A stretch of 37,650 nt of DNA. Origin: Byssochlamys sp. IMV 00236 (taxonomy: Eukaryota; Ascomycota; Eurotiomycetes; Eurotiales; Thermoascaceae). The DNA is taken from the NCBI GenBank assembly GCA_001931875.2, contig MSJH02000046.1, forward strand, positions 1 to 37,650, read 5' to 3'. Numbering within the stretch: position 1 is the first letter of the stretch; every line of letters begins with the position of its first letter. Under the pieces are notes generated by a model. It was given only the letters and a program-made list of their open reading frames with translations. It had not been told where the DNA came from and made no database searches. Below are positions 1 to 9,439 of this stretch, in pieces. Made by a program: the position numbers and the translations under genes.

Positions 1-479
1 CTTGTTCCTGGGTCATTTTGGGGTTTAAAAAAAAAAAAAAAAAAAGTAGAAATAAAAGGAGGCAAAGCAAAGTGAAATTCTGGCTGACATTTAATGGCTG
101 AAAAAAGCGACAAGAGAACATTAACCTAAAACGAGACAAGTTGAAAATAGAAATAAAAAATAAAACCATGGTTGACACATGATTGTAGACATATCTTACA
201 ACAATGTCCATAGATTAAGAGCGGCCATTAAAAAATAAAGAAGCCTTCTATTATTTGTAATCGATGTACAGATTAAATTGTTCACAAAGCTTGTTCAGGT
301 ATGCATCTGATAGTATTTCTACTGCTTTGTTCTGTGAAAAAGGAATGAAAACCCCCTTTTAGAATTAAAGGGAAACTATAAAAGATCTGATATTACTGTG
401 CTTCCAAATACTTGAATCTAATTTGCCCCCACTTTTCTGGAAATAATTTGACCACCTTTATCATATTTATTGTATTTTG
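1..479. other. Left-edge non-coding stretch
   Basis: I see no convincing gene here. The stretch contains an A-run near 28-45 and AT-rich sequence. On the minus strand a 26-codon open segment ends in TAA near 255 and is preceded by a plausible acceptor, but it is too short and unrecognised to call an exon. Confidence 0.5.
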
Positions 480-897
480 AAGAGAATTTCTTTCACAAAG
501 ATGGCAACATAGTCATTGTAAATGCTTCCGGCAAAGAAGCAGCTGATTTCTTTGTAAATCCGTCTTTTTGGTTAACCAATTTAACGAACCTGCATAAAAT
601 ACATCAAAAATAAGAAAGTAGCTGTCGAAATTGAAGAGCCCGAGGACGCTGACATGAAAGAAACACCAACCAAGAAGGAAAGAATCTGACTTACAACATT
701 TATACAAACCAAGATCAACTGCGATACTTTTTTATTCATGAAAAATTGATGAAGCCTATTAGAGCTGCTAAGCTTGCCAATGTTAATCCTGAAATCGTAA
801 GACAATGGAAGAGGGTATACGACAATGATCCTGAGCAGAAAGTTTCCCTTCAAAAAGACACATTGTACATCAAAGCAAACCCCAAGCCAACTAAATG
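480..897 (+). pseudogene. Tc1/mariner (IS630)-like transposase N-terminal relic
   Basis: Three plus-strand frames read in succession as the N-terminal part of a Mucorales DDE transposase. The first segment, about 490-614, contains GKEAADFF. After a frameshift near 612 comes an acidic linker with DADMKETPTKKER. After a second shift near 688 there is a helix-turn-helix-like stretch: YTNQDQLRYFF, then IRAAKLANVNPEIVRQWKR. A TGA near 895 ends it, and no catalytic DDE core follows. Two frameshifts plus the missing core make it a dead fragment. The family call rests on resemblance to transposases I know from Rhizopus and Mucor genomes. No inverted repeats or target-site duplications were found. Confidence 0.5.
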
Positions 898-1332
898 AGG
901 CTTCCATGCTTTTTTGTGTATTATTTCATAATAAGTTTGCTTAGCAGTGTTTGCTAATGATGCATACGTTCTTTAAATTAAAAAAGTCCTCACATATTTC
1001 TGACATGAAAAGAGAAACGCGTTATGTTAACAAAGGATGTGTTGTTATGGCAATACCTATATGTGAGTGAAGTAATTGCCAAGTATAAATGCAGATCATG
1101 TAAGGATGAAAGTGCTTTTGACATTTCGCATTTGCTCTAAAGCGACCTTTGTCGAACTTTTCAAAAGTTTTCTTTTTTTGATTTCTCCTTTTCCCCTTTC
1201 TTCCCCTTTTCACCTATCTGTCTTCGTCTTTTATATTTGTTATACTTTTAAGCTCTTTATTGATTCATTCTATTACAGAACTCGTACTTTTTCATATTTA
1301 TGCTTCCTCCAATTGTTGATAATATCAGTCAA
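898..1332. other. Non-coding stretch between two relics
   Basis: AT-rich sequence with pyrimidine runs around 1165-1220. The short open frames here resemble nothing I know and have no credible coding character. Confidence 0.5.
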
Positions 1333-2455
1333 AGCATAGGTTCAACACTAATGATAAGACTTACTCCTCATAATAAAGGTATTGTTGCTATTATTATTGT
1401 ATTGATTCTATTGCTCACTCCTTTATAGTCAATATTTTAGCAAAACTTGAGTTTACTAACCCCACTGGAAGTGTCAAAGATAGACTTGCAAAATACTTGC
1501 TTGATGGTAAAGCTGTCTTGTCATCAAAGAAAGAATAGCTAAAATGATCGAATAGAGCATGAAAAGAATAACTCGGTTGACAAAAAGATAAAAACATTGA
1601 TTATTCCAACCAGTGAAAACTTGGGTATCTCAGTTGCAACTTTGGCAGCCAGGCGCGGTTATCGAATTATTAGCATCCTGCCTGAACGTACCTCAAATAA
1701 TCGTATTGCTTTATTAAAGGCTCTGGGTGTAGAAATCTTGCGATCACCTAATGAAGCCAAACCTGATGCAGCAGGGAGTGCCTATTCGGTAGCTACAAGG
1801 CTCGCTGAACAGCTATCAGATACTGTCGTCATGGATGAATCTAAATTTATGTGATTACAAGCCTTATCATGGCTTGGCAGAGGAAATACTTCAGTTGACT
1901 TTTTGTTTGTTGGTGCTGAATCAGGTACCATGCTGACAAGTGTAGCAAGATATTTAAAAGACAAAATCCCTGAGCTCAAGGTAAAAAAAGAAAAGGCAAA
2001 AGAAACACTCTTTAACCCTTGTTTTGGATTAGGTTATTGAAGTTGAGCCTACTGATTCTGTCTTGGGTGGTGGACAGGAAAAGTTGGCTAATCGATATGT
2101 AATACTTGTTTTATTCTCACATTTTAAAACTAATTTGTTATTGCTTTCAGGATTGGAAAGTTGAAGACTCGGGAAATAATTTTGTAACTAAGAGCCTAGA
2201 CAAAAGCATCGTAATTGAGTGGATAAAAATATTAGATAAAGAAGCATTCTCGGCCGCTCGTCGTTTGATCCGTGATGAAGGCATTCTCTGTAGACTCTCT
2301 TCTGGGGCAATGGTTACCGCAGCAGCCCCTCATGCTCAAACCGTTGTATCAGACCATAACACTCATATTTGGCCTTGCGTAAACCGATGGCTGACATACT
2401 ATCTTTTAATGGATATAATTCGTCACCAGTTTGAAACAATGACTTATTTGTGAAT
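1333..2455 (+). pseudogene. Cystathionine beta-synthase-like pseudogene
   Basis: The pieces line up with the PLP-dependent core of cystathionine beta-synthase or cysteine synthase. SIGSTLMIRL (from 1333) matches the N-terminal SIGNTP..RL motif. After a likely intron (about 1379-1428) comes NPTGSVKDRLAKYLLDG, which carries the PLP-binding lysine. PTSENLGISVATLAARRGYR follows from about 1606, then LFVGAESGTMLTSVARYLK, and after two more introns EAFSAARRLIRDEGILC (about 2243-2295). Decay is clear. There are stops after SSKKE near 1539 and after KFM at 1852, a frameshift near 1900, and the usual GGSSG loop reads RLSSG. The ATG originally used and the C-terminal CBS domain are not visible. A functional copy presumably exists elsewhere in the genome (inference). 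Confidence 0.8.
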
Positions 2456-2672
2456 GTTAGCCCAGTTGGCGCTCTCCCATTGAGAAGACCTCCAATTCAT
2501 ATAGTCAGTTCCAAAGGTAGATTTTCTATAGTATTTTTTTGATTTGATGAATTCATGACAGATATGAATATACAACCATGTAAGGAAGAAGTATACCATT
2601 AGTTTCAACTTGAGTTTTTCAAAAGTGATATAGTAGAAATAGCTCTTTATTCGTCATTGCAGCATAGCGTAT

Positions 2673-3378
2673 TTACAATAGACCACAGTCCGCGATGATG
2701 ACTTTTCTTGCAGGTTTACCACTTTGTGAGCCAAGGTTTTCAATCTTCTTTACAACATCCCATCTGTAAAGAATTGGTATTACTGTTACTTTATGTATCA
2801 TCTCAGACTTACCCTTCAACAACTTCACCAAACACGACATGTTTTCCGTCCAACCAGCTAGTAACAACAGTCGTAATGAAGAACTGAGAACCGTTTGTGT
2901 TCTTGCCAGCATTAGCCATAGACAACAGAAAAGGTCGGTCATGCTTCAATTTGAAGTTTTCATCTGCAAATTTGTCACCTATACACGTTAAAATAAAAGG
3001 TTAGAATCCGGTCTTTGACAGTAAGTTCTGAAGCTCTACCATAGATCGATTTTCCACCAGTGCCGTTTCCTTTGGTGATGTCACCACCTTGAAGCATAAA
3101 ATAAGGAATGATACGATGGAATGAACTTCCTTTGTATCCAAAGCCATGTTCACCAGTACAGAGCTCACGGAAATTTCTAGCTGTTTTGGGGACAACGTCA
3201 TCATAGAGCTTGAAGACCATACGCTATGGACATTATTTAGCGATAAGCTCCTGAAGTTACTTTTGCCTTTATACTTACTCCATCTGGCCTACCGTCAACA
3301 GTAATGTCAAAGAAAGCCTAAATCATAATTTAGAGCATAGTCCTTATAGATTTATCATCTACTTACGTTAGCTCCCAT
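2673..3378 (-). CDS. cypA: Cyclophilin A, peptidyl-prolyl cis-trans isomerase
   Basis: Five exons on the minus strand: 3378-3367, 3317-3279, 3223-3040, 2978-2813 and 2763-2673. They join in frame to 163 residues, the usual size of a cytosolic cyclophilin. All introns are GT-AG. The active site is intact: R54 and F59 in [10 protein letters not shown]60, Q62, the segment GSQFFIT, and W120 in TSWLDGKH, the residue tied to cyclosporin binding. The C-terminus reads [14 protein letters not shown] and ends CGLL. The enzyme isomerises peptidyl-proline bonds and acts as a folding helper; no signal peptide is seen, so it is cytosolic or nuclear. It is the one intact gene among relics. The odd point is a first coding exon of only four codons. 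Confidence 0.93.
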
Positions 3379-3829
3379 TTTTTGCTTTACAGTAGGAAAA
3401 GATGGGTAGACAGCCAAAGATGAGCCCTTTTATGGCACAACTTGTTTACTCGGAATCTGAATATATTTTTCCCTAAATTAAGCAATTGGCCGAAAGTAAC
3501 GATGTTAAATGAAGCACTCTAGCGATGTTTGAATTAAAAGAATAAGCTTGGGCGCTGCTATTGTAGTACGGAGTCAAGCCCTACCATCATCTTATAATGG
3601 AAGAAACGTACGCAGACCCTTGATACCGTACTACAAGGCAGTGAAATAAGGAGATTAAACATCAATGAATTTCATTAGCCAACCAAAAATATAAGGATCC
3701 CACACAGCAGATGTACAGCGTTGTGATACGTCTCGCATATATAAAATAATAAGGGAAGGGTAATACTAGGGGCACTGCAAAATCCGAAAAAGGTAATACT
3801 TTCCCAAACTGCAGAACAAAGGTTTGTTA
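3379..3829. promoter_or_regulatory. Upstream region of cyclophilin A
   Basis: This 450-base stretch separates the cyclophilin start from the next relic. It presumably holds the cyclophilin promoter, but no defined element can be assigned. An AT-rich TATATAAAAT segment near 3739 faces the plus strand. No gene is seen. Confidence 0.3.
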
Positions 3830-4461
3830 AGGCTATTTGTGGTTTAATTCAGAAACTACTCAGGGCTGCTATACGAGAAGATATCAACAAGGCTGAACCC
3901 TGCTAAAGATTCATTGAGCCGTTCTTGTCCGATCTCTTTGACCATCCTAACTAGGGACACTATTTACGTTAGACGAATACTAGGAAAGAAAAAAGGGTTG
4001 CGAACTATGACATTTCGCTACTCAAAGCCAAAGTGCCCAGAACTTACAGTAAAAGCGATATCAAAACTGCCTAACGCACATCAAATGATATGGAGACACT
4101 TACCAAACCTATCGCGACACTTGCTGCTGCTGGTGGATTGTAATATGATATGGAAGACCAACAAAAAACCTTGATTCTTACTGATATAACAAACTTGACG
4201 CCGATTGTATTATTATCAGAACCACGATCATACTATTTACTTGGTAACGCAGCTGATGTCCAAAAACTACATGAACAGCAGCCAGAGGTTATTTTCTCTA
4301 TTCCACCTGATTTCAGTAACCCACCAAAAGATCACGAGGCTGACTACACTTTGCTTACGTTCTTAATAAGTAACAGTTCCATGGCGTCCTTGTTAAAGAA
4401 TGAAAACTATACTGAATTGAATACTGACGTGTTTGATGAGATTATCATAACTCGAGTATAA
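3830..4461 (+). pseudogene. Broken Mucorales-type repeat family gene, with an unassigned downstream ORF
   Basis: The plus-strand frame from about 3830 reads AIREDINKAEPC, then stop, RFIEPFLSDLFDHPN, stop, GHYLR, stop, TN. This matches a multicopy Mucorales protein family that I recall with the signature RFIEPFLSGLFDDP..G..LRWTN. At least three in-frame stops interrupt about 60 codons; one is TAG where W is expected. Downstream, an uninterrupted 103-codon frame (4150-4461) starts MEDQQKTLILTDITNL and contains RSYYLLGNAADVQKLHEQ. That part looks coding in composition, but I do not recognise it. It may be the tail of the relic or a separate small gene. Confidence 0.45.
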
Positions 4462-5003
4462 TAAAGTAGAGCATACATTCTACTTTTCTCTATCGCATCT
4501 GATAAGAATAACTTATAATAATAACTATAGTAGCTGCTAGTATAACAATAATGACATAAGCATAAATAGTCCACATTGACCACATTTATTATACTGACAA
4601 CATTAATATTCCTTATAAAACGCATACAAACTTAGTTTAATAATATTCAACTCTTCTTAATAAAGAATCTAACTCGCAAGATGTCGACTTAATAGCCTTT
4701 TTACAATAACAAAGCTGTATACAACAACCAGTCATTCTTGTCATAGTCACCAATTCCTTTTGTAGTGCTGAATTCCATATTCTATACCAAGGAACATGGA
4801 AAGATGTCTGTTATCTGAACAGGGTTAGCTTGACGCCGCACATTGAAAAGGTTTATTGACGATATTACAGGTTGTGTCTGTAGTGGATTTTTTCGTGCGC
4901 GTAGTATACACTTTCTTATATGCACGAAAAAATTAGTTAACTCATTTTTTCATGAATTTTTTCGTGCATGTAATGTTTCCCTATTCTCTTGTCTCTCACA
5001 ACT
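4462..5003. other. Non-coding stretch with short inverted repeats
   Basis: No gene is seen in these 540 bases. The only structure I find is the repeated TTTTTTCGTGC motif around 4887-4969, listed separately. Confidence 0.5.
4887..4969. repeat. Inverted repeat with a third partial copy
   Basis: ATGCACGAAAAAATT at 4920-4934 and its exact reverse complement AATTTTTTCGTGCAT at 4955-4969 can pair with a 20-base loop. A third partial copy, ATTTTTTCGTGC, lies at 4887-4898. It sits about 35 bases upstream of the ATG at 5004. It may be a terminal repeat of a decayed element or a hairpin or binding site in the leader of the next relic. Confidence 0.65.
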
Positions 5004-6652
5004 ATGCCTGATTTAAGTAAAGGTAAACATATAGCTTGTTGGTGGAAGCAACACGTCTAATCACTAGTGTTCTTTACAGCAATTGAAATCTACACCAAAA
5101 GAAGAAAAACTAAGTCAACCATACAAGGTTTTCTCAATAATGATGAGAACAATAAGGAGCTAGTAATCGTTTGGTTTGAAGTCTATGATAAGTATGAAGA
5201 TGCTCTGAAAGCTTTTGTCGCGAAGTTCAAGCAAATCTATAAGGCTCAAGTAAATAAGACATATAAGAACAAAGCAAAACTAGACTTGAAGTCTATATTT
5301 GAAGAGTCGAAGTCTCAAAACTCTGCTATGGCAAACGGAAGAAGGGTACTTGATAAAGCCACCAATGTAGCATCACAAAGATTGATCTTAAGGTTAAAGC
5401 GACCCTCAACAGTATAGTATTAAAAAAGCAATTTTCTTTTAAGATGATACCGATAGATGGATTAACAAAAACAAAACTTCTGGTATGTATTCCATCTAGT
5501 GCTTCTTTGTCTACTTCAGCGCCGTCAACTCCTGTTGCTGCTATTTCTTCTACTGCTTCATTGTCACCAACTCCTGCTGCTACTTCTTCTTCTGCTGCCT
5601 CGTCGTCATATTCAGCTCCAGCTGTCCCTGCGTCTTCTGCCGTTGCTTTATCTTCAGTTGAAATTAAATTCTTATATCAGTAAATGCATCTCAGAAGGAA
5701 AAAAAACACGGTTTTGATTTGCAGACACAAGTTCATGAAGTTTTAGCGAGCAGGAAAATCATTTTATTAAGAAAAGGTCAACAATGTAAGAAGCTTATTG
5801 AGCAGGTTGACGTGGATTCTCTCTTAAAAAAACACCAGATTAGATGCATTGAATACAGAAATCGAGGTTGATATCAATATATATCTAAAGCTGGCTACAC
5901 TACTTCGTGGCTTAAATGAGACTATTGATAGGAGAACTATGAAAATCCAGCTAGATCAATTATACGCAAAAGCTAACGAAGAAGATTGTGTTATTATCGA
6001 GATATTTTCTAATTTGATCCAGAAGCTGCCTAACCAAGAGCGTCTCTCTCATGTTGGAGAAATGGAGCTCATTATGAACTTCCTTGATCCTATTCTCTCT
6101 CTTATTTTCCATTGTCCTGATAAAAACAGGCTCCTTGTTTGACTTAATGGACAAGATGAAAATACTTCAATATTACAACCAGATGCAATCATAGTGGCAA
6201 CACCGCAGAAAACATCCGATATAACATTGGGATACGTTGAAGTCAAACCTGATGATTCCATGTCGAATCCTGAGTTGGCTTTTGTGGATTTAGTTCGTCT
6301 GGGCACCTTTGGTCGTACTCTTATGCTCAGAAAATCCAATAGAAAAGCAATTGTCGTCCAATGTATTGGATACACTATAGTTTTTTTACTTGATATTAGA
6401 ACAGAATGGAATCACAGTAATGGCAGACATTTTAAAAATCATGTCAAAAAATATTACAGAGATTGGTGGTTTATTACAGAAAGTTGATGATTTAAAAAGA
6501 ATAATGTCATTATATGCGTGTCAAATAGAGTCTAAATACAAAAATGCAAGACCATTGGAGGATGGGCTAAGTTCAATAATGGAAAACGTCACAGTACCTA
6601 TCCAAATTATGTTGTATATAAAAGAGCCTGTAGACAGAGTGGCATCACACTA
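5004..6652 (+). pseudogene. Broken Mucorales-type repeat family gene (PD-(D/E)XK-like motif)
   Basis: The first part is well formed: ATG at 5004, a GT-AG intron (5023-5079), then lysine-rich coding sequence to a stop at 5415-5417 (118 residues). A Ser/Ala/Thr-rich low-complexity stretch (about 5490-5660) follows. From about 5724 the frame reads QVHEVLASRKIILLRKGQQC, shifts in an A-run at 5826-5832, then continues with EDCVIIEIFSNLIQKLPNQE. It meets TGA at 6140-6142 where family members have W, continues through TLGYVEVKPDD and FVDLVRLGTFGR, and shifts again in a T-run at 6381-6387. It ends near 6652. The GYVEVK strand (E codon 6239-6241, K codon 6245-6247) resembles the ExK half of a PD-(D/E)XK nuclease site; that fold is inference. 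The 118-residue start piece could be a separate gene. Confidence 0.55.
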
Positions 6653-6784
6653 ATAATCTGTGCTACAATGTGGTGTATATTGTTGTCGCGTATTAATAAT
6701 TTATTTATTTCTTCACTTCTTATTTATTTATCATAATAAAAAGATACTCATTGTCCATTTCCCATCAACTATTCAAATAATTCT

Positions 6785-7810
6785 TCACCGACCTCGGCAC
6801 AGCCAACTTCATATGTGATTTTTTTAAAAAAGGATGTCTACCTTTGCTCCAACTGATTTTCTTTCTCTTCTTTCTTCTAATTCAAGTGATCGACCTTCAT
6901 TTCTGCCCAAAGCAGGAGAGATACTTGTACGCTCTCCTAACTTTGCTTTAACTTTGCTCGTTCTAAAAGCTTTGTAAACAAATTGCCAGAGGTTGTGAAG
7001 TAAATTGCCTTCAGAAAAATCGCCGGTGTTTAATCCTTCGTCTTCTTCAAATAATCCGACTACATTGATACTCGATTCTTTAATCCAACGCTTGTCGCAA
7101 TCATCATTAAACTTCAACTTTTTATTAGAGCCAAACTCATAGTAATCTCCAGCTGTTTTTAAAGTGGCGTTATATAAAGATCGATATATTTTTGTGTTTC
7201 ATCTTCTAAAACAGGAAGTTGGACAGAGTTGAAAGTTCTTACTTCATTAATCTCTTCCGCAGAAAAATAATTGGCCCAGAGAGGATCCGCCAAGTCAAGA
7301 ATAAAAGACAAACAGGTATGTTCATAGTGACTGTCATTGATTGCTTTCATAATAACGTCTTCTACAATTCTCCCACTTTTCAATCTCCACTTCTCCTCAA
7401 CAGGTAAATTCTTTAAATAGCTAATTGCACTCTCTTTATCGTCAGCGCTGATAAGGTTGTTATGACCGGATTTTGTGCTTTTTTTTTGCTGATCCTGTTG
7501 TAGTAGTAGTAGTAGTTGATGATGGAGAAGGTGTCTTTCTTTTGGCTTTTAGTTCGTTGGCAATCAAAGTTTGCCAGTTATTAGTATCACCGGAATTATT
7601 TTTTAAAAGAAAGTTTAGATTTGAAGCTACTTGTCTATACCGACGCTTCTATTTCTCTTTGAACATGTTCAAATGCGTACCATCATAACTGTTGAATATT
7701 GTTTCCTTCTCCGTCTCCACGAACGCATCCCAATCTACTTCATTGTCTTCATTGACAATTGCTTTGAGAGCAGCTGTTACTATATAAATGGGAGACACTA
7801 CATGCACCAG
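6785..7810 (-). pseudogene. Second type of Mucorales repeat family gene, broken (nuclease-like motif)
   Basis: Read on the minus strand from about 7805: AALKAIVNEDNEVDWDAF, then FNSYDGTHLNMFKEK, a TAG stop near 7650, and KRRYRQVASNLNFLL. A Pro/Ser/Thr stretch and a frameshift in an A-run near 7482-7490 follow. Next come EEKWRLKSGRIVEDVIMKAI and HYEHTCLSFILDLADP, a further shift near 7165, then FNDDCDKRWIKESSINVVGL, GERTSISPALGRNEGRSLEL and VGAKVDILF, with a last shift near 6828. VGCAEVGEE ends at a stop near 6779. The spacing KVD...YE.G..E.G matches multicopy Mucorales proteins and could be a PD-(D/E)XK-like core (inference). The normal C-terminal half is absent. One nonsense and three frameshift changes make it non-functional. 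Confidence 0.55.
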
Positions 7811-7819
7811 ACATTAGAC

Positions 7820-8326
7820 TAATATTACAGGCACTACCTCTATCTATTACCTATGATGTCGCCCAACAAAACTTTTCAATGTGTAGGATCAAGCTAAACA
7901 TGAGTTTATGAAGTTGCTATCTTGGATTGTTTATTTTCAAGAAGAAGAAAGGGATAAAAAAAAGAAATGTTGTTATTTATTTATTTATTCTAATTTTATG
8001 TTGTCAGCTGCATTCAAAAGAAATCATTGCAGCATTAGCCTCACGTCCCCTTTTGTACTTCATCGTTACGCTGACTTTAAATAAACTCGAAGCATTGGCT
8101 CATAGAATACAGAAGTAAAAAATTATACAAATTTGTACATGATTTTTGTAGCATTAATTGCTCAAAAGATATTATTTTGCATGAGTTGATAAATCAATTC
8201 ATCTGAAACTGTCAAGCAGACAATAGAAATGCGTAGTGTATATCCTGTCTAAACTGTTTCTTTTTCTTTCTTTCTTTCTTTCTTTTTTATATACGTACTT
8301 ACACATATACTTATACATTATACATA
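7820..8326. promoter_or_regulatory. Upstream region of the homeobox gene
   Basis: No gene is seen. Just before the homeobox ATG there is a CTTT tract (about 8262-8287) and a TTTTTTATATACGTA segment near 8283-8297, as expected for a fungal promoter and leader with pyrimidine tracts. No specific operator can be named. Confidence 0.4.
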
Positions 8327-9278
8327 ATGAAGAAAGCTACTCTAAAAAAGAATAATGGCCAGGCAGAGGCAATACCCGAAGATGGTTCAGACGAAAGAAG
8401 AAGAATTGAATCAGATACTGCTGTTGCAGATGGAAGCTACGCAGGGGAAAGCAGTGGCGAAAATGATGATGATGACGACGATGATGAAGCCGAGGATGGC
8501 CTCATTCCGCCTATTCGTAGTAGAAAGCGATTTACAATTGAACAATCACGTGTTTTGGAAGATGCATACAAGGAACACGGCCATCCTTCACGAGATTTTA
8601 AAGAAAAGATAGCCAAGAAGTTTAGCACGTCACCTAGACGTATCCAGATATGGTTCCAAAACCGAAGAGCAAAGGATAAAAGAGACAAAAAGTCTGGTGA
8701 TCCTCATCCGCAGATATCACATTCGTCATGTCATCTCGAAATTACCTTAACCCAGTCAGACCCATCTATAAGAGATTCAATGGGATATGATGACTCAAAG
8801 ATGGAGAATGAGCGTGAGCAGACTGATACAAGTGGTGAATATGAAAGTTTCCATCAGTCTAGTTTAAGCGGTATGTTTTATTTTACTTTGCATGAAAATA
8901 ATATTTATCTCTTGTCTAATAGGTCCATCAATTCCCTTTCAAGAACTACCCAATCCATATTATAATAATACCCTACCCTATATTGTTCCTTATCCTTATA
9001 ATAGTTATTCATCAAACAATGGCGGTAATTGCTCCAAGCAGAATCTATATTCACTCTTTTACCCTAATCCAACTGAACTATCCGGCTGTCCTTCCGATTT
9101 ATTATCTCATGAGGCCGATGAAACAGGTGACACTTGGTATGTCAATCCAAGCAATACAATTCATGCAAAACGACAAAACAGTGATAGTAAGTCATCAAAA
9201 GACTAAGCCTCACCAACATCATCATAATCATTATTATTTGTTCTAGACAATACGGTTGGAACTGGTCCAAGCAATTAG
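8327..9278 (+). CDS. Homeobox transcription factor
   Basis: Three exons fit: 8327-8870, 8923-9186 and 9247-9278, giving 279 residues. If the last intron (GTAAGT...TTCTAG) is retained, a stop at 9204-9206 gives 275. Residues 1-60 are charged, with an Asp/Glu run at 46-57. The homeodomain spans about residues 64-121 with helix 3 RRIQIWFQNRRAKDKR. It has 60-residue spacing, so it is not of the TALE type. The region after it is rich in Ser, Asn, Tyr and Pro and has no known domain. A nuclear DNA-binding regulator is well supported; its target genes are unknown. It resembles fungal Pho2-like or other typical homeobox proteins only in the DNA-binding helix. Confidence 0.88.
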
Positions 9279-9358
9279 TTATTAAAATGTTTTTTATCTG
9301 TTTTTGTGTGCCTTTGTGTCAGTGTGACTCATTTTAATTGATTAATCCCTTTTTTTGG

Positions 9359-9359
<1 letters not shown>

Positions 9360-9425
<66 letters not shown>
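9360..9425. repeat. 66-base poly-T tract
   Basis: An unbroken run of 66 T ends 14 bases before the trp1 start codon at 9440. It would place poly-U in the trp1 leader or form a rigid, nucleosome-poor promoter segment. Exact length may be uncertain because long homopolymers are error-prone in sequencing and assembly. Confidence 0.95.
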
Positions 9426-9427
<2 letters not shown>

Positions 9428-9439
9428 TCACGCAGCTCA

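Noticed and set aside
255..340. Minus-strand terminal exon ending LCEQFNLYIDYK
   Set aside because: Only 26 codons, no recognised family and no convincing upstream exon within the window.
5499..5717. Leu-rich 72-codon frame
   Set aside because: Out-of-frame reading of a Ser/Ala/Thr low-complexity stretch in a relic.
9338..9439. In-frame ATG giving trp1 a 34-residue N-terminal extension with a long Phe run
   Set aside because: The extension is the translation of the 66-base T tract; conserved amidotransferase sequence begins at the ATG at 9440.
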